Origin: an uncultured Alphaproteobacteria bacterium | Lineage (GTDB): Bacteria; Pseudomonadota; Alphaproteobacteria; Geminicoccales; Geminicoccaceae | Direction of reading: 5' to 3' | Length of the DNA: 64,000 bases | NCBI GenBank assembly: GCA_937995535.1 | Contig: CALKJU010000039.1 | Location: 48,176 to 112,175 of the forward strand | Shown: positions 8,314 through 16,444 of the stretch, piece by piece | Numbering within the stretch: the stretch's first letter is position 1 | Layout: every line of letters begins with the position of its first letter | Made by a program: the position numbers and the translations under genes | Notes under the pieces: model-generated | Databases searched by the model: none | The model's input: the letters and a program-made list of their open reading frames with translations, nothing else | Told to the model about the DNA's origin: nothing

Positions 8314-9090
8314 ATGGGCGAGCCCGTGCGGGTCGAGCAGCGCGAAGGCTTCTGGCGCGTCGTGCTCGATCGGCCGGACCGCCTCAACGCCTTCGATCGC
8401 CCGATGCACGGCGCACTTGCGGAGGCGCTCCAGAGCGCGACGAAAGCACCCGACTGCCGCGCGGTGCTGCTGACCGGAGCCGGCCGCGGCTTCTGCGCCG
8501 GACAGGATTTGCCGGCAGTCGCCGCCGAGGGCGATCTCGGCCGACTGCTGGCCGAGACCTGGAATCCGCTCGTCCGCCTGCTGCGTGAACTGCCAGTGCC
8601 GACCGTGGCCGCCGTCAACGGGATCGCGGCCGGTGCCGGCGTGGCGTTGGCACTCGCCTGCGACATCGTCCTGGCCGCTCGCAGCGCCCGGTTCTTCATG
8701 GCCTTCGCCAAGCTCGCGCTGGTCCCGGACAGCGGGGCCTCCTGGCACCTGCCCCGGCTCGTCGGACCGGCACGCGCTCGCGCGCTGGCACTGCTCGGCG
8801 ATCCGCTTGCGGCCGAGGACGCCGAACGCTGGGGCCTGATCTGGCGCGCCGTCGAGGACTCGCAGATCGAGGCCGAGGCCGAGGCGGTGGCGGGGCGCCT
8901 CGCTCAGGGCCCGACGGCGACGCTGGTCGCCACCCGGCGGCTGCTGGACGACGGCCTTGCGCGCGCCTTCGCCGATCAGCTCACCGAGGAGGCGCGGCTG
9001 CAAGCCGAGCTCGGCCGGGCCGCGGACTATGCGGAAGGCGTTCGCGCCTTCCACGAGAAACGTTCGCCCCGCTTCGGAGCCCGCGGATGA
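8314..9090 (+). CDS. paaG: Enoyl-CoA hydratase/isomerase family protein, ring-1,2-epoxyphenylacetyl-CoA isomerase
   Basis: Crotonase-fold enzyme that isomerises ring-1,2-epoxyphenylacetyl-CoA to oxepin-CoA. 258 residues from ATG 8314, chosen because GGGGAGG lies 5 nt upstream; a longer frame from 8269 has no ribosome site. Oxyanion-hole segments GAGRGFCAGQDLP near residue 63 and NGIAAGAGVALALACD near 105 are clear, with the family-typical Asp in ALVPDSGASWHLP near 137. The C-terminal EGVRAFHEKRSPRF is characteristic of PaaG. paaI starts inside its stop codon (ATGA). Confidence 0.9.
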   Translation: MGEPVRVEQREGFWRVVLDRPDRLNAFDRPMHGALAEALQSATKAPDCRAVLLTGAGRGFCAGQDLPAVAAEGDLGRLLAETWNPLVRLLRELPVPTVAAVNGIAAGAGVALALACDIVLAARSARFFMAFAKLALVPDSGASWHLPRLVGPARARALALLGDPLAAEDAERWGLIWRAVEDSQIEAEAEAVAGRLAQGPTATLVATRRLLDDGLARAFADQLTEEARLQAELGRAADYAEGVRAFHEKRSPRFGARG

Positions 9091-9530
9091 GCGAGACGAC
9101 GCGTCCCGCGGTCGAGGCTGTGGCAGCGGCGATGTGGGCCGAGGACCGAGCGAGTCGCGGCCTCGGCATGGAGCTCCTGGAGGTCGGCGAACGACGAGCC
9201 AAGCTCGCGATGCGGATCGGCGAGGCGATGGTCAACGGCCACGGCATCGCCCACGGTGGCTTCATCTTCAGCCTCGCCGACAGCGCCTTCGCCTTCGCCT
9301 GCAATTGGACCGGTGAGGTGACCGTGGCGGCACACTGCCAGATCACCTATCTCCGCCCGGCGAAGCTCGGCCAGCGGCTGATCGCCGAGGCGGAGGAGAC
9401 CTTCCGCGAGGGCAGGAACGGCATCACCGACGTCCGCGTCCGCGCCGAGAACGGTGAGACCATCGCCATGTTCCGCGGCCACTCGCGGACCATCGGTGGC
9501 CGCATTCTTCCGTCGGAGAAAGACGCATGA
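9087..9530 (+). CDS. paaI: Hydroxyphenylacetyl-CoA thioesterase PaaI
   Basis: 147-residue hotdog-fold thioesterase that releases CoA from dead-end hydroxylated phenylacetyl-CoA intermediates. The catalytic block NGHGIAHGGFIFSLADSAF lies near residues 50-68, with the Asp of LAD as the expected general base. Starts at ATG 9087 overlapping the paaG stop and ends in an ATGA overlap with paaK, so the three are translationally coupled. Confidence 0.92.
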   Translation: MSETTRPAVEAVAAAMWAEDRASRGLGMELLEVGERRAKLAMRIGEAMVNGHGIAHGGFIFSLADSAFAFACNWTGEVTVAAHCQITYLRPAKLGQRLIAEAEETFREGRNGITDVRVRAENGETIAMFRGHSRTIGGRILPSEKDA

Positions 9531-10855
9531 GCAGGACCGGGCGGCTCGGGGCGGCGCCGCCTCCGGATCTCCTCGACGCTGCCGAGCGGGCGAGCATCGA
9601 CGAACTGCGCGCCATGCAGCTCGAGCGGCTGAAGGCGACGCTGCACCGCGTCTGGGACCACGTGCCCTACTATCGAGAGAAGTTCCGGGCCCACGGTGTC
9701 CATCCGAACGATCTCCGCGCGCTCGAGGATCTGCGGAAATTCCCATTCACGACCAAGCAGGATCTACGGGCGACCTATCCCTTCGGCCTCCTCGCCGTCC
9801 CGCGTCACGAGGTCGTCCGCGTGCATGCCTCCTCGGGCACCACCGGTAAGCCGACCGTCGTGGGCTACACGAGGAACGACATCGAGATCTGGGCGGAGGT
9901 CGTGGCCCGTTCGATCCGCGCCTCGGGCGGCCGCCCTGGCATGGTCGTCCACGTCGCCTATGGCTACGGCCTGTTCACGGGCGGCCTCGGCGCGCACTAC
10001 GGAGCCGAGCGGCTGGGCTGCACCGTGATCCCGGTCTCGGGCGGCATGACCGAACGGCAGGTCCTCCTGATCGAGGACCTCAAGCCCGACATCATCATGG
10101 TAACGCCCTCCTACATGCTGGCGATCCTCGACGAGTTCCACCGGCAGGGCAAAGACCCGCGCGCCTGCTCGCTGAGGATCGGCATCTTCGGCGCCGAGCC
10201 CTGGACCGATCCGATGCGTGGCGAGATCGAAGAGAGCTTCGACATGCATGCGGTCGACATCTACGGGCTGTCGGAGGTGATCGGTCCCGGGGTCGCCAAC
10301 GAGTGCGTCGAGACCAAGGACGGTCTGCACGTCTGGGAGGACCACTTCTATCCTGAGATCATCGACCCGGCGACCGGCGAGGTGCTGCCCGAGGGCTCGT
10401 TCGGCGAGCTCGTCTTCACCAGCCTCACCAAGGAGGCGATGCCGGTGATCCGCTACCGCACCCGTGACCTCACCCGGCTGATGCCCGGCACGGCACGCCC
10501 GTCGATGCGGCGAGCCCAGAAGATCACCGGCCGCAGCGACGACATGCTGATCATCCGCGGCGTCAACCTGTTCCCCTCGCAGATCGAGGAGCAGATCCTG
10601 GCGACCGATGGCCTCGCCCCGCACTACGAGCTCAAGGTGACGCGCGAAGGCCGCCTCGATCAGCTCACCGTACGGGTCGAGGCGGCCCCCAAGGCCGCCG
10701 CGCACGAAGCCCGAACGATCCTCGCCGAGCGGTTCGCCCATCACGTCAAGAGCGTGATCGGCGTGACCTGTGCGGTCGAGGTGGTCGATCCGGGAGCGAT
10801 CGAGCGCTCGATCGGCAAGGCCAGACGGATCGTCGATCTGCGTCCCAAGGACTGA
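9527..10855 (+). CDS. paaK: Phenylacetate-CoA ligase
   Basis: Activates phenylacetate with ATP and CoA, the entry step of the pathway. 442 residues. The P-loop-like ATP motif SSGTTGKPTVVGYT is near residue 102, the A5-type motif DIYGLSEVIGPGVANEC near 243, and the hinge/A8 region TGRSDDMLIIRGVNLFPSQIE near 343, all diagnostic for PaaK. Coupled to paaI by an ATGA overlap; paaR follows after 5 bp. Confidence 0.95.
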   Translation: MSRTGRLGAAPPPDLLDAAERASIDELRAMQLERLKATLHRVWDHVPYYREKFRAHGVHPNDLRALEDLRKFPFTTKQDLRATYPFGLLAVPRHEVVRVHASSGTTGKPTVVGYTRNDIEIWAEVVARSIRASGGRPGMVVHVAYGYGLFTGGLGAHYGAERLGCTVIPVSGGMTERQVLLIEDLKPDIIMVTPSYMLAILDEFHRQGKDPRACSLRIGIFGAEPWTDPMRGEIEESFDMHAVDIYGLSEVIGPGVANECVETKDGLHVWEDHFYPEIIDPATGEVLPEGSFGELVFTSLTKEAMPVIRYRTRDLTRLMPGTARPSMRRAQKITGRSDDMLIIRGVNLFPSQIEEQILATDGLAPHYELKVTREGRLDQLTVRVEAAPKAAAHEARTILAERFAHHVKSVIGVTCAVEVVDPGAIERSIGKARRIVDLRPKD

Positions 10856-10860
10856 GCCGG

Positions 10861-11508
10861 GTGGGACGACCCCGTTCGACCGACTACGAGGTCAAGCGCA
10901 GACGCATCCTCGAGGTCGCCGCGCCGCTCTTCGCTCGGCACGGCTACGACCGGACCTCGCTCGCCATGATCGGGGCGGCAGCCGGTGTCGCGAAGTCGCT
11001 GGTCTATCACTACTACCGCGACAAGGACGCGGTCCTCGGAGATCTCCTACGCCGCCATCTCACCGAGCTTTTGACCGCGGTCGAGGCCGCTGCCGCGGCC
11101 GACGAGCGCCCCGCCGATCGTCGGCTGGCGGACATGGCGATCGCGCTCCTCGAGCACTATCGCGACGCCGATGCCGAGCACGAGGTGCAGATCGCGCACC
11201 TGAAGCTCCTGCCTGAGCCCGTACGCGAGGAACTATGGGCGCTCGAGCGGCGGCTCGTAGCCCTGTTCACCGACGCACTGCTCGATTCCGTGCCGGGCCT
11301 CGCCGGCGACCGGCGGCACCTCAAGCCGCTCGTCATGAGCCTGTTCGGGATGCTCAACTGGGCGTTCCTCTGGTTCCGCGAGGACGGCCCCCTGGATCGG
11401 CGTGCCTACGCCGAGCTTTCCACCCGACTGGTCCTCGGCGGAGGGCACGCGATCGCAGCGGAGCGCGCCGCACCCGCGTCTCGAGCGCTCGCTCAGGTGG
11501 CGTCGTAG
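10861..11508 (+). CDS. paaR: TetR-family transcriptional regulator of the paa genes
   Basis: 215 residues starting at GTG 10861 (MGRPRSTDYEVKRRRILEVA). N-terminal helix-turn-helix SLAMIGAAAGVAKSLVYHYYRDKDAVL at residues 38-64 is typical TetR; the rest is a helical ligand-binding domain. It closes the paaGIK operon, and by analogy with PaaR proteins of other proteobacteria it probably binds phenylacetyl-CoA and derepresses the pathway. Its 3' end overlaps that of paaE on the opposite strand by 16 bp. Confidence 0.82.
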   Translation: MGRPRSTDYEVKRRRILEVAAPLFARHGYDRTSLAMIGAAAGVAKSLVYHYYRDKDAVLGDLLRRHLTELLTAVEAAAAADERPADRRLADMAIALLEHYRDADAEHEVQIAHLKLLPEPVREELWALERRLVALFTDALLDSVPGLAGDRRHLKPLVMSLFGMLNWAFLWFREDGPLDRRAYAELSTRLVLGGGHAIAAERAAPASRALAQVAS

Positions 11509-12578
11509 TCGACCACGAGGCGATAGCTCTTCGGCCGGCTCTGACAGGTGAGCACGTAGCCGGCTTCGAGCTCCCAGTCGCGCAGCGAGTAATTGTGGTC
11601 CATGGCGACCTCGCCCTGGTCGAGCCTGGCACGGCAGGTGCAGCACATGCCGGCGCGGCACGACCACGGAGCGTCGATCCCGGCGCGCAGGACCGCTTCG
11701 AGGACGGTCTCGCCCTCGGCCATGGCGATTTCGCGCGTGATCCCGTCGAGCGTGACGCGGAGCCGGGCCGCCGCCGTGGTGTCGGCTGCCGCAGGTGCGC
11801 TGCGCCGCGCTGGCGGGGTCCCATCAGCCGGGACGAAGCGCTCGATGTGGATGCGCTCCGCGGGCACGCCGAACGCGGCGAGCGCTGCCGAGGCCTCCTC
11901 CGGCATCCTGGATGGACCGCAGATATAGACCGCATCGACCGTCGGTGGCGGAGCGAGGCGCGGCAGCAGGGTTTCGAGATGGGACCGGTCGATCCGGCCA
12001 TGGAGGATCGGCAGCTCCGAGGCCTCGCGTGACAGAAGATGGACCAGCGCGAGGCGGCCGAGATGGCGGTCCTTGAGGTCTTCGAGCGCGCTCTTGAACA
12101 TAATGTCATCACGCGTGCGGTTGCCGTAGAGCAGCACGAATTGCGAGCGCGGCTCGCTGCGCAGGAGGGCGGTGGCGATCGCGAGGATCGGCGTGATACC
12201 CGAGCCGGCGGCGAGCGCCAGCACCGTGCGGGCCCGCGCCGAATCAGGAACGAGCGTGAAGCCGCCCTCGGGCGGCAGCGCCTCGAGCGTGTCGCCCGGC
12301 GCGAGTTCCTCGTTCGCCCAGGTCGAGAAGCGTCCGCCGGGCACCCGCTTGATCCCGACCCGCAACACGCCCTCGGCGGGATCGGCACAGATCGAATAGC
12401 TCCGCCGCACCTCCTCGCCCCCGATCGTTCGCCGCAAGGTGAGATGCTGGCCGGGGAGGAAGCGGAACCGCTCGATTGCCTCGGATTGCGGGGCAAGGGT
12501 GACCGCCACGGAGTCGGCCGTCAGCCGCTCGATCGCGGTCACGAGCAGCGGATGGAAGCGCGCGCGGCCGTCGGTCAT
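11493..12578 (-). CDS. paaE: Phenylacetyl-CoA 1,2-epoxidase reductase subunit PaaE
   Basis: Transfers electrons from NADPH to the PaaAC oxygenase. 361 residues: FAD-binding barrel (RFLPGQHLTLRRTIGGEEVRRSYSIC, residues 38-63, with RSYS as the flavin contact), NAD(P)-binding domain (LALAAGSGITPILAIA near 125; YICGPSRMPEEA near 230), and a C-terminal plant-type [2Fe-2S] ferredoxin with CRAGMCCTC near 305 and the last Cys in VLTCQSRP. Last gene of the paaABCDE operon. Confidence 0.94.
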   Translation of the reverse strand: MTDGRARFHPLLVTAIERLTADSVAVTLAPQSEAIERFRFLPGQHLTLRRTIGGEEVRRSYSICADPAEGVLRVGIKRVPGGRFSTWANEELAPGDTLEALPPEGGFTLVPDSARARTVLALAAGSGITPILAIATALLRSEPRSQFVLLYGNRTRDDIMFKSALEDLKDRHLGRLALVHLLSREASELPILHGRIDRSHLETLLPRLAPPPTVDAVYICGPSRMPEEASAALAAFGVPAERIHIERFVPADGTPPARRSAPAAADTTAAARLRVTLDGITREIAMAEGETVLEAVLRAGIDAPWSCRAGMCCTCRARLDQGEVAMDHNYSLRDWELEAGYVLTCQSRPKSYRLVVDYDAT

Positions 12579-12615
12579 GGCTCGCCCGCCTCGTTGCCCC
12601 GCGGATCCGGCGGCC

Positions 12616-13101
12616 TCACAAGCACTTGAAGCGCTCGAAGGGCTCGCGGCAGCTCCGGCAGCGCCAGAGCGACTTGCAAGGCGTCGAGCCGAACACCGAA
12701 ATCACCTCGGTCGCCTCGCTGCCGCAGCGCGGGCAGACGACCGCGTCCTCTCGGGCCCGGCACGGCTGCGGTGGTGCGATCCCGTTGCATGCGAGTGCTC
12801 GGCGGCCCTCCGGCGTGATCCAGTCCGTCGTCCAGGCCGGGCTCAGCACCAGGTTGACGCGGGGATTCCCGCAGCCGGCGGCCTCGACCGCGCGGGCGAC
12901 CTCCCCGGCGATCACCGGAGTGGCGGGACAACCGGAGTAGGTCGGCGACAGGTCGACCTCGACGACGCCGTCGGGGGCCACCCGCACACCGCGAACCATG
13001 CCGAGGTCGGCGATCGAGACGAACGGGATCTCGGGATCGGGGACGGCCGAGACGGCCGCGATCGCCCGCTCGAGCTCTTCGGGTCCAGGGGTGGTCACCA
13101 C
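12616..13101 (-). CDS. paaD: Phenylacetyl-CoA epoxidase maturation subunit PaaD
   Basis: 161 residues; an N-terminal MIP18/DUF59 domain (VPDPEIPFVSIADLGMVRGV near residue 20) is followed by a zinc-ribbon-like tail with CPRCG near 120 and CRSCREPF near 148. It is thought to help assemble a metal centre in the PaaABCE complex. Starts at GTG 13101; the next codon, GTG 13098, would give the GTGA overlap with the paaC stop that is common here, so the start may be one codon shorter. Confidence 0.92.
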   Translation of the reverse strand: MVTTPGPEELERAIAAVSAVPDPEIPFVSIADLGMVRGVRVAPDGVVEVDLSPTYSGCPATPVIAGEVARAVEAAGCGNPRVNLVLSPAWTTDWITPEGRRALACNGIAPPQPCRAREDAVVCPRCGSEATEVISVFGSTPCKSLWRCRSCREPFERFKCL

Positions 13102-13865
13102 ACCGCTCCGGGATAGGCCCGCTGAAGATGCTGCATGACCGCGAGCAGATGGCCGAGATGCTCGGTATGGACGCCCCGAAGCCCGCCGGATTGCATCCAG
13201 GTGCCGGGGGGTCGGGCGAGGCCCGCCTCGTCGACCAACCGGTCGATAGTCTGCTCGAAGACCGGCCGGATCGTCTCGGGATCAGGACCGATCCCTGCCT
13301 CGATCATCGCCTCGCCGACCGGGTCGACCTCAAACAGCTCGCCCGTGTAACTCCAAAGCGCATCGAGCGCGTCGACCGTGCGTCTTCGGCTCTCCTCCGT
13401 GCCATCGCCGAGCCGGACCAGCCAGGCCCCGCTGTGCCGCAGATGGTAGGCGACCTCCTTCTCCGCCTTGCCGGCGATGGCCGCCAGGGCGCGGTCGGTC
13501 GAGCCCTGCGCACGCTGCCAGAAGGGGTGGAAGAAGGCCGACAGCAACGCCTGGCGGACGATCGTGAAGGCGAAGTCGCCCCGCGGCAGCTCGGTGATCA
13601 GCAGGTTGCGGAACTGCGGCGCGTCGCGCCGATAGGCGAGGTCGTCCTCGCGCCACTCGTTCCCGTCCACGGCGGCCGCGTGCTCGTAGAGAAGCCGCGC
13701 CTGGCCCAGCAGATCGAGGGCGACGTTGGTGAGCGCCAAGTCCTCCTCGAGCATCGGCGCGTGACCACACCACTCGGAGAGTCGGTGCGCGTTGATCAGC
13801 GCGCTGTCGGCAAGCCGCAGCAGATAGGCGAGATGCGGCGTCTCCTCGAGTTGGATGGTCGTCAC
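13095..13865 (-). CDS. paaC: Phenylacetyl-CoA 1,2-epoxidase structural subunit PaaC
   Basis: 256 residues from GTG 13865 (VTTIQLEETPHLAYLLRLAD), preceded by GAGGAGG at a good distance; the much longer open frame upstream is a shadow of paaB. All-helical ferritin-like fold; segments EWCGHAPMLEEDLALTNVAL and VAYHLRHSGAWLVRLGDGT are typical of PaaC, which stabilises PaaA and helps bind CoA substrate but has no di-iron site. Ends overlapping paaD. Confidence 0.93.
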   Translation of the reverse strand: MTTIQLEETPHLAYLLRLADSALINAHRLSEWCGHAPMLEEDLALTNVALDLLGQARLLYEHAAAVDGNEWREDDLAYRRDAPQFRNLLITELPRGDFAFTIVRQALLSAFFHPFWQRAQGSTDRALAAIAGKAEKEVAYHLRHSGAWLVRLGDGTEESRRRTVDALDALWSYTGELFEVDPVGEAMIEAGIGPDPETIRPVFEQTIDRLVDEAGLARPPGTWMQSGGLRGVHTEHLGHLLAVMQHLQRAYPGAVW

Positions 13866-13893
13866 CTGCGCCCTCCTCGGTCGTGGCGACGGC

Positions 13894-14181
13894 TCACATA
13901 TGCCCGACTTCTTCGGGAATGTCGTAGAAGCTCGGATGGCGGTAGATCTTCGAGGCCGTAGGCTCGAAGAGCGACCCCTTCTCAGCCGGGTCGGAGGCGG
14001 TGATCGCCGAGGACGGTACGACCCAGATCGACAGCCCCTCGCCGCGCCGGGTGTAGGTGTCGCGCGCCGCGTCCAGCGCAAGTCCCGCATCCGGCGCGTG
14101 GACCGAGCCTACATGGCGATGCGCAAGCCCGGTCCGCGAGCGGATGAAGACTTCCCAGAGTGGCATCGGCTGCTCGGCCAT
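13894..14181 (-). CDS. paaB: Phenylacetyl-CoA 1,2-epoxidase subunit PaaB
   Basis: 95 residues, small bridging subunit of the epoxidase. Four possible starts occur in a row (GTG 14190, ATG 14187, 14184, 14181); ATG 14181 gives the best spacing from GGAG and the usual length (MAEQPMPLWEVFIRSRTGLA). Family features: HRHVGSVHAPDAGLALDAARD and the C-terminal ASKIYRHPSFYDIPEEVGHM. The GTG at 14190 overlaps the paaA stop, so coupling is likely. Confidence 0.93.
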   Translation of the reverse strand: MAEQPMPLWEVFIRSRTGLAHRHVGSVHAPDAGLALDAARDTYTRRGEGLSIWVVPSSAITASDPAEKGSLFEPTASKIYRHPSFYDIPEEVGHM

Positions 14182-14186
14182 CATCA

Positions 14187-15188
14187 TCACTCCGCGGCGA
14201 TCTTCTGAGCCTGCTCGCGCAAGCGGCGCTTCTCGGCATGGACGAGCGCCGCCTCCCGGACCCAGGCACCCTCGGCGTGGGCCGTGCGGCGGGCGGCCAT
14301 TCGTTCGCGGTTGCAGGGTCCGTACCCCGCCAACACGCGCTTGAACTCGTCCCAGTCGATCGCGCCGAACCGCCAGTGACCCGTCGACTCGTCAAAGCGA
14401 AGCAACGGATCAGGGAAGGTCAGGCCGAGGTAGTGTCCCTGCGGCACTGTCGCGTCGACGAACTTCTGGCGGAGCTCGTCGTTGGTGAACCGCTTGATCT
14501 TCCAGCGCATCGACTGCTGGGTGTGCTGGCTCTCGGCGTCAGGTGGACCGAACATCATCAAGGATGGCCACCACCAGCGGTTCAACGCGTCCTGCGCCAT
14601 CGCCTTCTGCTCGGCCGTGCCGCGGCACAGGGTGAGCATGATCTCATAGCCCTGGCGCTGGTGGAAGCTCTCCTCCTTGCAGATCCGGATCATCGCCCGG
14701 GCATAGGGCCCGTAAGAGGTCCGACACAGGGGGATCTGGTTCATGATCGCCGCGCCGTCGACCAGCCAGCCGATGCAGCCGATATCGGCCCAAGTGAGCG
14801 TCGGATAGTTGAAGATCGAGCTGTATTTCGCCTTGCCGGTAAGAAGCTGTTCGCAGAGCTCTTCGCGGCTGACCCCGAGCGTCTCGGCCGCAGCATAGAG
14901 ATAGAGCCCGTGGCCGCCCTCGTCTTGAACCTTGGCGAGGAGTGCCGCCTTGCGCCGGAGCGATGGGGCGCGCGTGATCCAGTTGCCCTCGGGCAGCATG
15001 CCCACGATCTCGGAATGGGCGTGCTGGCTGATCTGGCGCACGAGCGTGCGGCGATAGGCCTCGGGCATCCAGTCATTCGGCTCGATCCGCTCCTCGGCGT
15101 CGATGCGTGCCTCGAAAGCGGCGACCTTCCCCGGGTCCTCAACCACCCGGGGGCCTTCGACCCGTTCGTTGAGCGCTTGGCTGTACAC
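14187..15188 (-). CDS. paaA: Phenylacetyl-CoA 1,2-epoxidase catalytic subunit PaaA
   Basis: 333 residues, di-iron monooxygenase that epoxidises the aromatic ring of phenylacetyl-CoA. The carboxylate-bridged di-iron ligands sit in the ferritin-like motifs [16 protein letters not shown] (ExxH, near residue 92) and [16 protein letters not shown] (ExxH, near 175). First gene of paaABCDE; the 52 bp between it and the paaX stop must hold or overlap its control region, which includes the extended palindrome at 15218-15254. Confidence 0.95.
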   Translation of the reverse strand: MYSQALNERVEGPRVVEDPGKVAAFEARIDAEERIEPNDWMPEAYRRTLVRQISQHAHSEIVGMLPEGNWITRAPSLRRKAALLAKVQDEGGHGLYLYAAAETLGVSREELCEQLLTGKAKYSSIFNYPTLTWADIGCIGWLVDGAAIMNQIPLCRTSYGPYARAMIRICKEESFHQRQGYEIMLTLCRGTAEQKAMAQDALNRWWWPSLMMFGPPDAESQHTQQSMRWKIKRFTNDELRQKFVDATVPQGHYLGLTFPDPLLRFDESTGHWRFGAIDWDEFKRVLAGYGPCNRERMAARRTAHAEGAWVREAALVHAEKRRLREQAQKIAAE

Positions 15189-15217
15189 CGCTCGATCTCC
15201 CTGGCCACCTCCGACAC

Positions 15218-15254
15218 CTTACAGCAAATCGACCTGTCGTTCAGCTCCTGTAAG
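15218..15254. promoter_or_regulatory. Extended palindrome ahead of paaA, candidate PaaX/PaaR operator
   Basis: Arms CTTACAG (15218-15224) and CTGTAAG (15248-15254) pair perfectly across 23 bp. Centred exactly between them, at 15229-15243, is TCGACC-TGT-CGTTCA, which matches the site in the paaN-paaG control region except at the central three bases. PaaX operators in other bacteria are long-spacer inverted repeats and TetR operators are short ones, so this element has the shape to serve either or both regulators. It includes the paaX stop codon. Confidence 0.5.
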
Positions 15255-16164
15255 ACGTGCTCGCGGCTGCCGATCCCGGCAAGAGGTCGGCGAAGCGCCG
15301 CCGCAGTGCCGCGCCGGCTGGCGGCAACGGCCCGCGCTCGGTCGCGCCGTGGGCGTCGAGCCAAGCCTCCGACGGCTCCAGCAGACGGTGCCAGAGGCGA
15401 GCGCAGAGGACGCGGGCCGCGGGCTTCGGCCAGTCGCCGGGCAACAGCGGCGGTGGCAGGAGCGGGTCCTTGAGAACCGCCCGCCGATAGTCGTGGATCA
15501 AGAGAATCCGCCCGACCAGGGCGACCGACGGCGAGACCGGCTCGGCGGTGTCCAGCGCGGGCTGCCAAGTCTCGAGAAAGCGTCTGTAGCGCGAGGCGAT
15601 CGCGTCCAGCGGCCAAGCGAGGCGGGCCAGCGCCGGCCCCACCTCCGGCGCGGGTGCGGCTTCGAGTCGCAGAAGCCCAGGCAGCTCCGGCATCACGCGG
15701 CCATGCGGGGCGACGAACAACCCCGGCGAGAGGAGGGCGAAGCCTGCCGCTTCGAGGGCCAACCGGGCCCGCTCGCGCTCCGCCTCGTGCGCCAGCACGA
15801 CAAGGACGAGTCCGCCGGGCTCGCGCGCGGGGGGCGGTCCGTAGATCCTCCGGGTCGCCTCGGTGAACACCGCCTCACCGGAGCGGGCCAGGCGATAGTA
15901 GGCGTTGCGGCCGACCCGCCGGCGTTCGAGCCAGCCCTCGGCGGCAAGCCGTGACGCGGCGGTTCGTACTGGACCCTCGCCGATGCCCATGGCCGCCATG
16001 ACGGCGAGCAGCGAGCCGACGGAGATTTCGCCGCCGCGCGGCACGATCGCATCGCCGAACAAGGTCACGATCAGCGAGCCCGTGCGGTGGGGGCCGGCAT
16101 GCAGCGCGGCAAGACGTGGGGCGAGCCAGGCGGGCGGGTCGATCACGGCCGCTGCGCATGGCAT
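15241..16164 (-). CDS. paaX: PaaX-family transcriptional regulator
   Basis: 307 residues from ATG 16164; GTG 16146 is an alternative, and no start has a strong ribosome site. The N-terminal winged helix (SLLAVMAAMGIGEGPVRTAASRLAAEGWLERRRVGRNAYY, about residues 43-83) and the following RSGEAVF...RRIYG linker are typical of PaaX repressors, which respond to phenylacetyl-CoA. C-terminal domain carries HDYRRAVLKDPLLPPPLLP, a PaaX hallmark. Upstream of and co-oriented with paaABCDE. The island therefore has a second regulator besides PaaR. Confidence 0.88.
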   Translation of the reverse strand: MPCAAAVIDPPAWLAPRLAALHAGPHRTGSLIVTLFGDAIVPRGGEISVGSLLAVMAAMGIGEGPVRTAASRLAAEGWLERRRVGRNAYYRLARSGEAVFTEATRRIYGPPPAREPGGLVLVVLAHEAERERARLALEAAGFALLSPGLFVAPHGRVMPELPGLLRLEAAPAPEVGPALARLAWPLDAIASRYRRFLETWQPALDTAEPVSPSVALVGRILLIHDYRRAVLKDPLLPPPLLPGDWPKPAARVLCARLWHRLLEPSEAWLDAHGATERGPLPPAGAALRRRFADLLPGSAAASTSYRS

Positions 16165-16444
16165 GGACCAAGCCGGGCGGGAAGAGCCCCAGCGGTCTCG
16201 CACCGATCGCGCGGCGAGCAGCAGGTGTCCGAGCGAGCCGACGGCACGCGGCCGCCTTCGACCTCCGGGGCACCCGGTCGGCACAGAGAACGTGTCGCGC
16301 GCGAGGCCGTTCTGCCCGGCGCGGCCGACATCCTACCCAGCCGCGCCGCGGGGTGGGCGCGTTGCTCATCCGACGCCCGGGCACGGGCCAGCCCGGCGAC
16401 ACCACCGGACAGACCGATTGGCATGGTAACAACAGGGCCAAGAA

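Noticed and set aside
16165..16444. Gene in the 280-bp gap between paaX and the sulfatase-like gene
   Set aside because: Frames crossing it are Arg/Pro/Ala shadows without ribosome sites or motifs.
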